DNA from: Trinickia terrae | Lineage (GTDB): Bacteria > Pseudomonadota > Gammaproteobacteria > Burkholderiales > Burkholderiaceae | Length of the DNA stretch: 64,000 nucleotides | NCBI RefSeq assembly: GCF_005144415.1 | Contig: NZ_SWJE01000007.1 | Coordinates: 62,001 to 126,000, forward strand | Direction of reading: 5' to 3' | In this document: piece after piece, positions 1 through 9,674 of the stretch | Layout: the number at the start of each line of letters is the position of its first letter | Position numbering within the stretch: the stretch's first letter is position 1 | The notes under the pieces: generated by a model | What the model saw: the letters and a program-made list of their open reading frames with translations, nothing else | Told to the model about the DNA's origin: nothing | Databases searched by the model: none | Made by a program: the position numbers and the translations under genes

Positions 1-633
1 AGCGGCATCGAACGCAAGGCGCGTCTTGACGATCCGCTGCCGCATGTCCGGATCGAAGCAGTTCTGCAATTCGACAGCGAGACCGAAGCGGTCGGTCAGT
101 TGCGGACGCAGCTCGCCCTCTTCGGGATTCATCGTGCCGATCAGCACGAAACGCGCTTCGTGGCTATGCGAGACACCATCGCGCTCGACCGTGTTCACGC
201 CGCTCGCCGCCGCATCGAGCAGCACGTCCGCGAGCGCATCGGCAAGCAGGTTGATTTCGTCGACATAGAGCACGCCGCGATGCGCATGCGCGAGGAGCCC
301 CGGCGAGAACTTCACCGAGCCGTCGCGCAGCGCCGCTCCGATATCGAGCGTGCCGATCAGCCGGTCCTCGCTCGCGCCGAGCGGCAGCGTCACGAAGCGC
401 CCGTCGGGCAGCAGATCGGCGAGCGCGCGCGCCGCCGTCGATTTCGCCGTGCCGCGCGGCCCGCTCACGAGCACGCCGCCGATCCCCGGATCGACCGCCG
501 CGATCAGCAGCGCCTGCTGCAACGGCTCCTGGGCGACGAGCGCGGTGAACGGCATCGTTTGCGGCAACGCCGCCGTGACAGCCTTGTCCTCGCGCCCACC
601 GCCGACTTCGTGCAAACCTTTCGATGTATTCAT
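1..633 (-). CDS. chlI: Magnesium/cobalt chelatase AAA+ subunit ChlI (partial, runs off left edge)
   Basis: The N-terminal 211 residues of an AAA+ ATPase are visible; the C-terminus lies outside the window. Walker A (GPRGTAKST) is at residues 58-66, Walker B ([10 protein letters not shown]) at about 121-130, and an [16 protein letters not shown] stretch typical of the ChlI/BchI family follows. The ATG overlaps the cobN stop as ATGA, so the two are translationally coupled. In bacteria that make cobalamin but not chlorophyll, such a protein next to cobN is taken to be the motor that drives cobalt insertion by CobN (family knowledge; the partnership is inferred from linkage). It is the last visible gene of the riboswitch-led operon. 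Confidence 0.93.
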   Translation of the reverse strand, partial: MNTSKGLHEVGGGREDKAVTAALPQTMPFTALVAQEPLQQALLIAAVDPGIGGVLVSGPRGTAKSTAARALADLLPDGRFVTLPLGASEDRLIGTLDIGAALRDGSVKFSPGLLAHAHRGVLYVDEINLLADALADVLLDAAASGVNTVERDGVSHSHEARFVLIGTMNPEEGELRPQLTDRFGLAVELQNCFDPDMRQRIVKTRLAFDAA

Positions 634-3600
634 TGCCGTGATCCTTCGATGTGCTGCTCGCTCGCGAGCAGATGCTGCTCGACCTGCTCGCGATACGCGC
701 CCGGCTCCTGCCACAGCCCGCGCTGCATCGCCTCGAGCAAGCGCTCGCAGATCCCATGCAGCGCATGCGGATTGTGCCGCTCGAGAAATGCGCGCGTATC
801 GCCGTCGTTCAGATAGGCATCGGTGACGAGCGCGTATTGATGGTCGGCGATCACGCGCGCGGTCGCGTCGTAGCCGTACAGGTAATCGACCGTCGCCGCA
901 ATTTCCGCCGCGCCCTTGTAGCCGTGGCGCTTCACGCCGTCGATCCATTTCGGATTGACGACGCGCGAGCGGATCACGCGCGCGATCTCTTCCTTGAGCG
1001 TGCGGACGCGCGGCGCGGCTGGGTTGGCGTGATCGGCATGATAGACATGCGGCTGGCTGCCCGCGAGATGCCGCACGGCCGCCACCATCCCGCCCTGGAA
1101 CTGGTAGTAGTCGTTCGAATCGAGCACGTCGTGCTCGCGGTTGTCCTGGTTCTGCAGGACGACATCGAGCGTGGCAAGCCGCGCGCCAAACGCCTGGCGC
1201 GCCTCCACGCCGGCGCTGTGCTGCGCGTAGGCGTAGCCGCCCCATGCCTGATAGGCGTCGGAAAGATCTGCGTCGGTCTGCCACTGCTTCGTATCGATCA
1301 GCTCCTGCAAACCTGCACCGTAAGCGCCGGGCCGCGCGCTGAAGACGCGCCAGCCCGCCCGCCGCCGCGCCTCGCCCGCTTCGATGCCGCGCGCGATCAG
1401 CGCATCGCGCTCGCGCAGCACGCGCGCGCGGATCGGGTTCAGGTGCTCGGGCTCGTCGAGCTCGGCCACGGCCTGCACGGCCGCGTCGAACAGGTGCATG
1501 ACGTTCGTGAACGCATCGCGGAAGAAGCCGGAGACGCGCAGCGTCACGTCGATGCGGGGCCGGTCGAAGGCTTCGATCGGCATGATCTCGAAGTCGGTGA
1601 CGCGGTGGCTGCCGGGAGCCCACTTCGGCCGCACGCCGATCAGCGCCATCGCCTGCGCGACGTCGTCGCCGCCCGTGCGCATCGTCGCCGTGCCCCATAC
1701 CGAGAGCCCCACGGCGCGCGGATAGTCGCCGTGATCCTGCAGATGGCGCTCGATCAGCTGCTGCGCCGATTTCAGTCCGAGCGCCCAGGCCGCTTGCGTC
1801 GGCACGGCGCGCGTGTCGACCGAGTAGAAGTTGCGGCCGGTCGGCAGCACGTCGGGGCGTCCGCGCGACGGCGATCCGCTCGGCCCCGGCGGCACGAAGC
1901 GTCCTTCGAGTCCGCGTTTCAGGTGGCGCATCTCTTCGCCGCCGCAGGCGTCGAGCCGCGGCAGCAGATCGTTGCGCACGCGCTCGAGCACGCGCTCGGT
2001 ATGCGGCAGCGTGCCGGGGGCGTTCATGAGCGGCGCATACGCGTGTTTCGCACCACCGCATACGTCGATCAACAACTCGGCGGCAAGCAACTCAAGCCTC
2101 TCGCGCGTATCGCCGTTGTGCCGCCAAGACGCCTCGCTCACGCGCTCCAACAGCTCGGGACGCGGCCCTTCCCACACCGCCGACCAATCCGGCGCAAGCG
2201 GATCGAAGATCGCATCGACTTGCAGATCCTTCGCCAGCGCCTCGATCAGCCCGGCGTTCGCGCCCTGCCCGCCGCTCACCGGATAGCGCGCGAGCGCGAG
2301 CAGCGTATCGCGCCGCTGCTCGCCTTGCGGCGACTGCCCGAACGTATGCAGGCCGTCGCGAATCTGCGCCTCTTTCAGCTCGCAGAGGTAGGCATCGGCG
2401 CGCGTGAGCAGCGCATCTTCCTCGTCCTGCCCCGATGGCAATCCGACACTCAACTCCTCATGCAGCCGATGCTCGACGATCGTCGCGAGAATCGTCTTGC
2501 GCAATAGCTTCGCGCGGCGCGGATCGACCATCAGCGCTTCGTAGTATTCGTCGACCTGCCGCTCGAGGTCCTGCAGCGGGCCGTAGTTCTCGGCGCGCGT
2601 GAGCGGCGGCATCAGGTGATCGACGATGACCGCCTGCGCGCGGCGCTTGGCCTGGCTCCCCTCGCCGGGATCGTTGACGATGAACGGATACAGATGCGGC
2701 ATCGGCCCCAGCACGAGATCGGGCCAGCACGCGTCGCTCAACGCGACGCTCTTGCCCGGCAGCCATTCGAGGTTGCCGTGCTTGCCGACGTGCACGACGG
2801 CATCGATGCCGAAGCGGTGCCGCAGCCAGAAGTAGAACGCGAGGTAGGCATGCGGCGGCACGAGCTCGGCGTCGTGATAGCTCGCGTAGCCGCCCTCGGC
2901 TCGTGTACGCGCCGGCTGGATGCCGACGAACACTTGGCCGCAGCGCCAGCCGGCGATCATGAAGCGGCCGTGGCGGATCGCCGGGTCTTCGTGCGGCGCG
3001 CCCCAGCGCGCGTTCAACGCCTCGCGCGCCGCTGCGGGAAGCTGCTGGAAACAATGCAGGTAGTCGTCGAGCGCGAGGCTCTGCAGCGCGGGCCGCAGGT
3101 CGCGCACCACGGGATCGTTCGTCACGCCCTGCGTGAGCTGCTTCATCAGCGCATCGCCGCCGGCGGGCAGATCGTCCGCCGCGACGCGATAACCCTCGTC
3201 GCGCAGCATCGCGAGAATGTTCACGACCGATGCCGGCGTATCGAGGCCCACGCCGTTGCCGATGCGCCCCTCGCTGACGGGATAGTTGGCGAGGATCAGC
3301 GCGAGCTTCTTGTCCGCGTTGTCGATGCGCCGCAGGCGGCACCAGCGGCGGCTCAGCTCCGCGAGAAACGCGATCCGCTCCAGGTCCGGCTGATAGCGGA
3401 CGACGTCGACCTCCGTATGCGGACACCGGTACGCCAGTCCCTTGAAGCTGATCGCGCGCGTGATGATGCGTCCGTCGACTTCCGGCAGCGCCACGTGCAT
3501 CGCGATGTCGCGCGAGTTCAGGCCGTGGTTGTCCTTGAGCCAGTCTTCGCGGTTGCCGCCGGAGAGAATCACTTGCATCACGGGCGCGTCGCCGGCGAGC

Positions 3601-4445
3601 GCAAGCGGCTCGGGATCGTCGATCGCGGAGGCGGCGAACGCCGTCGTGTTCAGCACGAGCGCCACATCATGTTGTGCGCACAACTGTTGGACCACGTCGC
3701 GGCTCACCGCATCCTTCAACGACGTGATCGCGATCGGCAGCGGGTTCATGCCCTCGTCGGTGAGCGCTTTCAGGAGCGCGTCGAACACCGCCGTGTTCGC
3801 GGCCTGCAAATGCGCCTTGTAGAACAGCACCGCGACGACCGGCGCGTCCGCGCACCAATCGGCCTGCCAGTGCTCGATGGTCGCCAGATCGTGGGCTGGA
3901 TGGTAAAGCGCGACGGCCGGCAGCGGACGCGGCGGCTCCGGCTCCTCGCCCCATCCGAATGCGCGGTGCGCGATGCAGCGCAGGAACGCTTCCGCGTTCT
4001 GCGCGCCGCCTTCGCGCAAGTAGCGCCATAGCGCGTGGCACAGCGCCGCGCCGGCCGTGCTCTTCGCGAGCAGGTTCGGGTCCTCCTGCAAGTCGCCGGA
4101 GAACATCGCGAGCAACTGCTTGTTGCGCTCGGCGAGCGCGACGACCTGCTCGATCCCATACGGCCAGTAAGCCTCGCCGCCGAGATGATCGACGACCACC
4201 ACGCGCGCATGCTTCAACACGTCGTCGATATAAAAATCTATCGACGCAGGCTGCCGCAGGAACGTCACGTTGGCGAGCCGCACGCTCGGAAAGCCCTCGG
4301 GGAGGCGCGGAAAAACGCTCGCCAGCAGCGACAGCGTCGTATCGGCCGAACTGAGCACGACGATCTCGGCGGGCCGCTGGCCGATGCGGATGACGCCCGC
4401 CGTGTCGTCGACGAAGCCGCCCGGCGTGGTGCGCAGCAGATGCAT
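630..4445 (-). CDS. cobN: Cobaltochelatase subunit CobN
   Basis: This 1271-residue protein matches the large cobaltochelatase subunit in length and throughout its sequence, for example [18 protein letters not shown] near the N-terminus and [20 protein letters not shown] mid-protein. CobN inserts Co(II) into hydrogenobyrinic acid a,c-diamide in the aerobic cobalamin pathway, with ATP hydrolysis by AAA+ partners. It follows cobW by 27 bp and overlaps chlI by 4 bp, so it belongs to the minus-strand cobalt operon controlled from the riboswitch near 6.85-7.1 kb. No cobS or cobT is seen, so ChlI is the only candidate AAA+ partner in view. The reading frame is intact. Confidence 0.97.
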   Translation of the reverse strand: MHLLRTTPGGFVDDTAGVIRIGQRPAEIVVLSSADTTLSLLASVFPRLPEGFPSVRLANVTFLRQPASIDFYIDDVLKHARVVVVDHLGGEAYWPYGIEQVVALAERNKQLLAMFSGDLQEDPNLLAKSTAGAALCHALWRYLREGGAQNAEAFLRCIAHRAFGWGEEPEPPRPLPAVALYHPAHDLATIEHWQADWCADAPVVAVLFYKAHLQAANTAVFDALLKALTDEGMNPLPIAITSLKDAVSRDVVQQLCAQHDVALVLNTTAFAASAIDDPEPLALAGDAPVMQVILSGGNREDWLKDNHGLNSRDIAMHVALPEVDGRIITRAISFKGLAYRCPHTEVDVVRYQPDLERIAFLAELSRRWCRLRRIDNADKKLALILANYPVSEGRIGNGVGLDTPASVVNILAMLRDEGYRVAADDLPAGGDALMKQLTQGVTNDPVVRDLRPALQSLALDDYLHCFQQLPAAAREALNARWGAPHEDPAIRHGRFMIAGWRCGQVFVGIQPARTRAEGGYASYHDAELVPPHAYLAFYFWLRHRFGIDAVVHVGKHGNLEWLPGKSVALSDACWPDLVLGPMPHLYPFIVNDPGEGSQAKRRAQAVIVDHLMPPLTRAENYGPLQDLERQVDEYYEALMVDPRRAKLLRKTILATIVEHRLHEELSVGLPSGQDEEDALLTRADAYLCELKEAQIRDGLHTFGQSPQGEQRRDTLLALARYPVSGGQGANAGLIEALAKDLQVDAIFDPLAPDWSAVWEGPRPELLERVSEASWRHNGDTRERLELLAAELLIDVCGGAKHAYAPLMNAPGTLPHTERVLERVRNDLLPRLDACGGEEMRHLKRGLEGRFVPPGPSGSPSRGRPDVLPTGRNFYSVDTRAVPTQAAWALGLKSAQQLIERHLQDHGDYPRAVGLSVWGTATMRTGGDDVAQAMALIGVRPKWAPGSHRVTDFEIMPIEAFDRPRIDVTLRVSGFFRDAFTNVMHLFDAAVQAVAELDEPEHLNPIRARVLRERDALIARGIEAGEARRRAGWRVFSARPGAYGAGLQELIDTKQWQTDADLSDAYQAWGGYAYAQHSAGVEARQAFGARLATLDVVLQNQDNREHDVLDSNDYYQFQGGMVAAVRHLAGSQPHVYHADHANPAAPRVRTLKEEIARVIRSRVVNPKWIDGVKRHGYKGAAEIAATVDYLYGYDATARVIADHQYALVTDAYLNDGDTRAFLERHNPHALHGICERLLEAMQRGLWQEPGAYREQVEQHLLASEQHIEGSRQ

Positions 4446-4472
4446 GGCGTGCTCTTCCCGTTGTTGCCTTCG

Positions 4473-5546
4473 TTAAGCCTGTTGCGCCTGACCTGCGAGC
4501 GCCGCGCTAAACGCGCTTTGCAGCACCGCTTGATCGAGGTCCTCGCCGATCAGCACGAAGCGGCTGGCCGTTGCCTCGCCGTCCTGCCAGCGGCGGTCGA
4601 AATAGCTGTCGAAGCGCCGGCCCACGCCCTGCACGACGAGACGCATCGGCGCGCCGGGCAGCGCCGCGAAGCCCTTCACGCGATAGATCGTGTGCTGCTC
4701 GACGACGCTTTGCAGCGCGGCGATCGCCGCCTCGCGCGAGCGCGTCTCGCCTTCCACGACGACCGAATCGAACTCGTCGTGATGATGGTCGGCATCGTCG
4801 GCGGAGCCGTGATGGTCATGACGCAGATGGATCGTCTCCTCCGACGCCGACGCGAGGCCAAGCAGCCCATGCACGTCGAGCTGCCCCATCTGCGCGGGCA
4901 CGATCTTCACCTGCGGCGGAATCTCTTCGCGAATCGCCGCGACGACAGCCTCGTGATGCGCGGCATCGAGCAGATCGGTCTTGTTGAGGATCACGAGATC
5001 GGCGGCCGAAAGCTGGTCGGCGAACAGCTCGTGCAGCGGCGACTCGTGATCGAGATTGGGATCGGCCAAGCGCAGCGCGTCGACGGCTTGCGGGTTCTCC
5101 GCGAACTGCCCGCTCGCGGCGGCGGGACCGTCGACCACCGTCACGACCGCATCGACCGTGAAGCTGTTCTTGATCGACGGCCAGTTGAACGCCTGCACGA
5201 GCGGCTTCGGCAGCGCGAGGCCGGATGTCTCGATCAGCACGTGATCGATCTCGCCGCGCCGCTCGACGAGCTCTTCCATCACAGGGAAGAACTCTTCCTG
5301 CACGGTGCAGCAGAGGCACCCGTTCGCCAACTCGTAGAGCTGCCCCACCTGCTCGTTGCCTTCGTCGTCGCAGCCGATGCCGCAACCCTTGAGGATTTCG
5401 CCGTCGATGCCGAGCTCGCCGAACTCGTTGACGATCACGGCGATGCGCTTGCCGTCGGCGTGCTTGAGGATGTGCCGCAGCAGCGTGGTCTTGCCGCTGC
5501 CGAGAAAGCCCGTGACGACGGTGACGGGAATTTTGCGTGTTTGCAT
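4473..5546 (-). CDS. cobW: CobW-type GTPase metallochaperone
   Basis: This 357-residue G3E-family P-loop GTPase carries Walker A GFLGSGKTTLLRHIL at residues 12-26, the family metal motif GCLCC, and an internal His/Asp-rich loop (HDHHGSADDADHHHDEFD) before the CobW C-terminal domain. CobW proteins are linked to cobalt delivery for cobalamin synthesis; the His-rich loop fits metal binding. The gene lies between the Ni/Co permease and cobN with gaps of about 25 bp, so a common transcript is likely. A zinc role, known for other COG0523 proteins, is less likely here because of the cobalamin context and riboswitch. Confidence 0.95.
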   Translation of the reverse strand: MQTRKIPVTVVTGFLGSGKTTLLRHILKHADGKRIAVIVNEFGELGIDGEILKGCGIGCDDEGNEQVGQLYELANGCLCCTVQEEFFPVMEELVERRGEIDHVLIETSGLALPKPLVQAFNWPSIKNSFTVDAVVTVVDGPAAASGQFAENPQAVDALRLADPNLDHESPLHELFADQLSAADLVILNKTDLLDAAHHEAVVAAIREEIPPQVKIVPAQMGQLDVHGLLGLASASEETIHLRHDHHGSADDADHHHDEFDSVVVEGETRSREAAIAALQSVVEQHTIYRVKGFAALPGAPMRLVVQGVGRRFDSYFDRRWQDGEATASRFVLIGEDLDQAVLQSAFSAALAGQAQQA

Positions 5547-5571
5547 TTCGGAGACTCCAGTTCAATTCGGC

Positions 5572-6633
5572 TCAGGCGGACACGGTGACGTCGATCTCGT
5601 CATACCGCTTCAAGCGATACACGAGCGCGGATACGATCCAGCTCACGAAGAAAAGGCCGATGACGATATAGCCAAGCGTGCCGAAGTGATCGGAGAGCAT
5701 GCCGACGTAGTCCCAGAACGGCCCTCTCATGTCGAGCTTGTCGGCGATCAGCGCGAGCGTTTCGATGCCGCCGATCACCACGGCGACGAGCACCGAAACG
5801 AACGTGATCGTCATGTTGTAGTAGATCTTGCGAATCGGCCGCACGAACGCCCATTTGTAGGCGCCCATCATGAGGATGCCGTCGGTGGTGTCGACGAGCG
5901 ACATGCCCGCGGTGAACAACACCGGCAGCACGATCACCGACCAGAGCGACATGCCGCCCGACACTTGCGTCGCGGAGATGCCGAACAGCGCGATTTCGGT
6001 GGCCGTATCGAAGCTGAGCCCGAACAGGAAGCCGATCGGGTACATGTGCCAGCTGCGCGACGCGAGGCGGAACAGCGGCTTGAACAGCCGCGCGAGAAAG
6101 CCGCGATTGCCGAGCAGCAGATCGAGATCTTCCTCGACGAGCGGCTCGCCGCGCTGCACGGCGCGGAACGTGCGGAACACGCCGCGCAGCACGACGAGGT
6201 TCGCCGCCGCGAGCACGAACAGGAAGAACGCCGACACGCAAGTGCTGATCACGCCGCCGATGTCCTTCAATTCGGAGAAGCGGTTGGACAACGACGCCGT
6301 GGTCATCGCCACCACGACCGTCATCACGATCACCACGGTCGAATGCCCGAGCGAAAAGAAGAAGCCGACGCCGAGCGGATTGCGTTTTTCCTGCAGGAGC
6401 TTGCGCGTGACGTTGTCGATGGCGGCGATATGGTCCGCGTCGACCGCATGGCGCAAGCCGAATGTGTAGGCAAGCAGCGCCGTGCCGAGCAGCACGGGCT
6501 GGCCGTGAAAGGCCGCGAAGGCCCACACCCAGGCGCCGGCGTTGAATGCGATCAACAGTAAATAGATGCCCGTGATCTTGCCGCGCAGCTCGGCCGGGCT
6601 GTCATTGAACAGCTGGGAGACGGATTTGAGCAC
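5572..6633 (-). CDS. Nickel/cobalt transporter, NiCoT (HoxN/HupN/NixA) family
   Basis: An inner-membrane permease with several hydrophobic helices and the NiCoT signature RHAVDADHIAAIDN, the HX4DH-type metal motif, followed by FSLGHSTVV. I choose the GTG at 6633 (353 aa) because AAGGAG lies five bases upstream. An in-frame extension to 6774 is open but begins with residues unlike the family and would run back towards the riboswitch. As first gene of the operon with cobW, cobN and chlI, cobalt is the probable substrate (inference; the family also moves nickel). The leader holds the cobalamin riboswitch, so uptake should be repressed when B12 is plentiful. Confidence 0.92.
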   Translation of the reverse strand: MLKSVSQLFNDSPAELRGKITGIYLLLIAFNAGAWVWAFAAFHGQPVLLGTALLAYTFGLRHAVDADHIAAIDNVTRKLLQEKRNPLGVGFFFSLGHSTVVIVMTVVVAMTTASLSNRFSELKDIGGVISTCVSAFFLFVLAAANLVVLRGVFRTFRAVQRGEPLVEEDLDLLLGNRGFLARLFKPLFRLASRSWHMYPIGFLFGLSFDTATEIALFGISATQVSGGMSLWSVIVLPVLFTAGMSLVDTTDGILMMGAYKWAFVRPIRKIYYNMTITFVSVLVAVVIGGIETLALIADKLDMRGPFWDYVGMLSDHFGTLGYIVIGLFFVSWIVSALVYRLKRYDEIDVTVSA

Positions 6634-6765
6634 ACTGGCTCCTTGATGAACGGTCGACAAACACATCGGTTGCCAACACGAACCCCATCGACGCGCAATC
6701 GACAACAAGCAAATCAGACGAAAAGCGAGGACGATGAGCGGCGCCGCTCGCCATAGCGAGTCCGC

Positions 6766-6796
6766 GCAAGTCAACGCAAGTCAACGCAAGTCAACG
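6766..6796. repeat. Three tandem copies of a 10-bp unit in the riboswitch leader
   Basis: The unit GCAAGTCAAC occurs three times head to tail, followed by one extra G. It lies between the B12 aptamer and the permease start, and next to a perfect 14-bp palindrome (GAGCGGCGCCGCTC, 6736-6749). Length variation here would change the leader transcript; a regulatory role is only a possibility. Confidence 0.85.
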
Positions 6797-6817
6797 CGAT
6801 GAGGTTCGTGGCAGTAA

Positions 6818-6835
6818 CGCCGCATCCCCGCGGCG
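6818..6835 (-). promoter_or_regulatory. Hairpin just 3' of the B12 aptamer
   Basis: CGCCGC and GCGGCG arms enclose a six-base loop (ATCCCC on the plus strand). On the transcribed minus strand the hairpin follows the aptamer directly and could be part of the expression platform. There is no T-tract, so a simple intrinsic terminator is not evident. Confidence 0.4.
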
Positions 6836-6844
6836 CCAACCCCT

Positions 6845-7100
6845 TGCCTTGGCCGGTATCCGGGCTGGCGAAAGCGCCGCTTCACCTTCCCGCACGAGGA
6901 ATTTCTCGCGCAGTGGCTAATGTGGGCACGGCCTTGCGTACGCACATCGAAGACGGCTCTGCATCGCATTGCGCGATGCCTTCGCTTACCGTTGCGGGGG
7001 CAGCACAGGTTGGCTCGGCCGATGAGGCCTTGCGCCCTGTTTCCCGTTTAACTGCGTGCGCCGTGAGAGCGCCCGCGAGCACCAAGGTGCGTGCGAGTGT
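6845..7100 (-). promoter_or_regulatory. Cobalamin (AdoCbl-type) riboswitch
   Basis: Read on the minus strand, the conserved blocks of the B12 aptamer appear in order. AAACGGGAAACAGGG is at about 7034-7050, GCTGCCCCCGCAAC at 6991-7004, CCACTGCGCGAG at about 6905-6917, CGGGAAGGTGAAG near 6880-6895, and the B12 box GCCAGCCCGGATACCGGCC at 6851-6869. The element lies upstream of the Ni/Co permease-cobW-cobN-chlI operon, where such switches repress in response to adenosylcobalamin. About 210 nt separate it from the GTG start, which is long for simple ribosome-site occlusion. Ends are approximate. Confidence 0.9.
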
Positions 7101-7306
7101 AGGCGGGACGTATTGCAGCGTCAAGGCGATGTAAGGAAAATCGAAGATCGGTGGAACGATATGAGGCGCGATGCGAGACTGTATGCATGGAAGCTACCAG
7201 GTAGCAACCGCCGAATTTGCGTGTGCTATCGTATGCGCGCATTTTTTCCGCGCGCCTCGCCTATCTCGCGCGTTTATTCCCGTCTTGCCCATCTTCGCCA
7301 CGTCTG

Positions 7307-7705
7307 ATGCAATCGCTAAAGCCGCTCACGCTTGGCATCGGCTGCCGGCGCTTCGCTTCGGCCGAGCAAATCGGCGCTGCCGTCCATGCCGCGCTTTTTG
7401 CACTAGGCAAGCCGCTCGACGACGTGCGCGCCGTCGCGACGCTCGATGCGAAAGCGCGGGAGCCGGGACTCGCCGCGTTTTGCGCGCGCCACGGCCTGCC
7501 GCTCCTGACCTTCACGCGCGAGCAAATCGCGGCGCTGCCTGCGACGCTCACGCCCTCGCCCGCGGTGCGCGAGCACCTCGGCATCGACGGCGTGTGCGAG
7601 CCGTGCGCGCTGCTGGCGGCGCCGGGAGGCCGTCTGATCGCCGCGAAAACCGTGCGCGACGGGGTGACGGTCGCCATTGCCTCCCTACCCCGCGACGCCG
7701 AGTAA
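7307..7705 (+). CDS. cobE: Cobalamin biosynthesis protein CobE (CbiG C-terminal-like)
   Basis: A 132-residue protein with the CobE/CbiG C-terminal fold pattern: LGIGCRRFASAEQI at the start, DDVRAVATLDAKAREPGLAAF in the middle, and GIDGVCEPCALLAAPGG near the end. The ATG at 7307 gives the usual family length; an upstream in-frame ATG at 7217 adds an Arg/Ser-rich stretch without family character. CobE is a small protein of the aerobic corrin ring pathway whose exact role is poorly defined. It is first in a plus-strand run leading to cobO, cobB and bluB, 61 bp before cobO. Confidence 0.8.
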   Translation: MQSLKPLTLGIGCRRFASAEQIGAAVHAALFALGKPLDDVRAVATLDAKAREPGLAAFCARHGLPLLTFTREQIAALPATLTPSPAVREHLGIDGVCEPCALLAAPGGRLIAAKTVRDGVTVAIASLPRDAE

Positions 7706-7766
7706 TCTTTGCCCATATCGAGCGCGCGCCACGCATCACGCCCGACCCTCAAGACCAGGACCTCCG

Positions 7767-8369
7767 ATGAAAACCGATCCCGAATCGCACCAACGCATGA
7801 CCCAGCGCCGCCGCGAAGGCCACGAAAAGAAGCAGGCCTCCGCGACCGTCGAAAAGGGGCTCTTGATCGTCAACACCGGCACCGGCAAGGGCAAGAGCAC
7901 GGCGGCGTTCGGCATGGCGGTGCGCGTGCTCGGACACGGCATGCGGCTCGGCGTCGTGCAGTTCATCAAGGGCGCGCTGCACACCTCGGAGCGCGACTTC
8001 CTCGGCAGCCAGGCGAATTGCGATTTCGTCACGATGGGCGACGGCTACACCTGGAATACGCAGAACCGCGACGCCGACATCGCCACCGCGCGCAAAGGCT
8101 GGGACGAGGCGCGCCGGATGATCGAATGCGGCGAGTACCAGATGGTGATCCTCGACGAGCTCAATACCGTGCTCAAGTACGAGTATCTGCCGCTCGATGA
8201 AGTGCTCGGCGTGCTGGCGTCGCGGCCCGAGATGCTGCACGTCGTCGTGACGGGGCGGCATGCCCCCGACGCGCTCGTCGAAGCGGCGGACCTCGTCACC
8301 GAGATGCGGCTCGTCAAGCACCCGTATCGCGAGCAGGGCGTGAAGGCGCAGCGCGGCGTGGAGTTCTGA
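7767..8369 (+). CDS. cobO: Cob(I)yrinic acid a,c-diamide adenosyltransferase
   Basis: This 200-residue CobA/CobO/BtuR-family ATP:corrinoid adenosyltransferase has the P-loop GTGKGKS near residues 38-44, followed by VVQFIKGA, the substrate-proximal GDGYTWNTQNRD stretch and VILDELN. It transfers the 5'-deoxyadenosyl group of ATP to reduced corrinoid cobalt. I use the ATG at 7767, preceded by AGGA at suitable spacing, because it gives the standard family N-terminus (MKTDPESHQRMTQRRREGH); an upstream in-frame ATG adds a Pro/Arg-rich leader without family similarity. Its stop is 3 bp before cobB. Confidence 0.96.
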   Translation: MKTDPESHQRMTQRRREGHEKKQASATVEKGLLIVNTGTGKGKSTAAFGMAVRVLGHGMRLGVVQFIKGALHTSERDFLGSQANCDFVTMGDGYTWNTQNRDADIATARKGWDEARRMIECGEYQMVILDELNTVLKYEYLPLDEVLGVLASRPEMLHVVVTGRHAPDALVEAADLVTEMRLVKHPYREQGVKAQRGVEF

Positions 8370-8372
8370 AGC

Positions 8373-9674
8373 ATGTCGGCGTGTCCCGCGCTTTTCATCA
8401 GCGCGCCCGCTTCGGGCCAGGGCAAGACCACGATCACCGCGGGCCTGGCGCGCCTCCACGCGCGGCAGGGCCGGCGCGTGCGCGTCTTCAAGACCGGCCC
8501 CGATTTCCTCGACCCGATGATCCTCGCGCGCGCAAGCGGCGCGCCGGTCGAATCGCTCGACTTGTGGATGGTCGGTGAAGACGCATGCCGCCGGTTGCTG
8601 GCCGATGCCGCGCGCGAGGCGGACCTGATCCTGATCGAAGGCGTGATGGGTCTTTACGACGGCACGCCCTCGAGCGCCGATCTCGCGACCGCGTTCGGCG
8701 TGCCCGTGGCCGCGGTGATCAGCGCGAAAGCGATGGCGCAAACTTTCGGCGCGATCGCCTTCGGTCTTGCCCACTTTCGGCCGCAGGTGCCGTTTCATGG
8801 CGTCTTCGCGAATCGCGTCGGCTCGGAGCGCCACGCGCGCATGCTCGAGGAAGCGGTGCCGCAAGGCATGCGCTGGCTCGGCCATATCGCCAGCGCGAAC
8901 AAAATCGAGCTGCCCGAGCGTCATCTCGGCCTGCATACGGCGGGCGAGATCGGCGACCTCGATGCGCGGCTCGAGCGCGCCGCCGATGCGCTCGCATCGA
9001 CGCCGCTCGCCGCGCTGCCGCCGCCCGTCGAGTTCGGCGAGCCGCAGACGCCGCCCGTGCTGCCGCGCCTGCTCGACGGCATGCGGATCGCGATTGCGCG
9101 CGATGCCGCGTTCTCCTTCATCTATCCGGCCAACGTCCGCCTGCTCGAAACGCTCGGCGCACGCGTGTGCTATTTTTCGCCGCTCGCCGACGAGCCGGTG
9201 CCCGCCGCGAGCGACGCGCTGTATCTACCGGGTGGTTATCCCGAGTTGCACGCCGCGACGCTTGCCCGTCACACTCGCAGTGCCGAGGCGATCCGCGCGC
9301 ACGCGGCGGCGGCCAAGCCGATCTACGCGGAATGCGGCGGCATGCTGTATCTGCTCGAGGCCCTGACCGACAGCGCCGGTGCGACGACGCCGATGCTCGG
9401 CCTCGTGCCCGGACAGGCGGCATTGCAGACGCGTCTGTCGGCGCTCGGCATGCAGCAGCTGAATGGCGTGCACGGCGCGATGACGGGCCACACGTTCCAT
9501 TACTCGCGCATCAGCACGCCGCTCGCGCCGGCGATGAGCGCCGCGCATCCGCAATCGGGCGCGCCGGGCGAGGCCGTGTATCGCATCGGCTCGATCGTCG
9601 CGACCTACATGCACGGCTACTGGCCATCCAACCCGGCCTTCGCGGCCGCTCTATTTCATGGCGATGCAATTTGA
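8373..9674 (+). CDS. cobB: Cobyrinic acid a,c-diamide synthase (glutamine-hydrolysing)
   Basis: The N-terminal P-loop amidoligase domain (APASGQGKTTITAGLARLH at about residues 11-29, then FKTGPDFLDPMIL) is followed by a class-I glutamine amidotransferase domain with the nucleophile Cys in YAECGGMLYL and a late His in the MTGHTFHYSR region. The 433-residue length is normal for CobB/CbiA. It amidates the a and c side chains of the corrin ring. The gene is coupled to cobO upstream and overlaps bluB by 17 bp. The CobO-CobB-BluB order is common in aerobic cobalamin loci. Confidence 0.96.
   Translation: MSACPALFISAPASGQGKTTITAGLARLHARQGRRVRVFKTGPDFLDPMILARASGAPVESLDLWMVGEDACRRLLADAAREADLILIEGVMGLYDGTPSSADLATAFGVPVAAVISAKAMAQTFGAIAFGLAHFRPQVPFHGVFANRVGSERHARMLEEAVPQGMRWLGHIASANKIELPERHLGLHTAGEIGDLDARLERAADALASTPLAALPPPVEFGEPQTPPVLPRLLDGMRIAIARDAAFSFIYPANVRLLETLGARVCYFSPLADEPVPAASDALYLPGGYPELHAATLARHTRSAEAIRAHAAAAKPIYAECGGMLYLLEALTDSAGATTPMLGLVPGQAALQTRLSALGMQQLNGVHGAMTGHTFHYSRISTPLAPAMSAAHPQSGAPGEAVYRIGSIVATYMHGYWPSNPAFAAALFHGDAI

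Noticed and set aside
4035-5588. A 517-codon plus-strand frame opposite cobN and cobW
   Set aside because: Antisense shadow, no family features.
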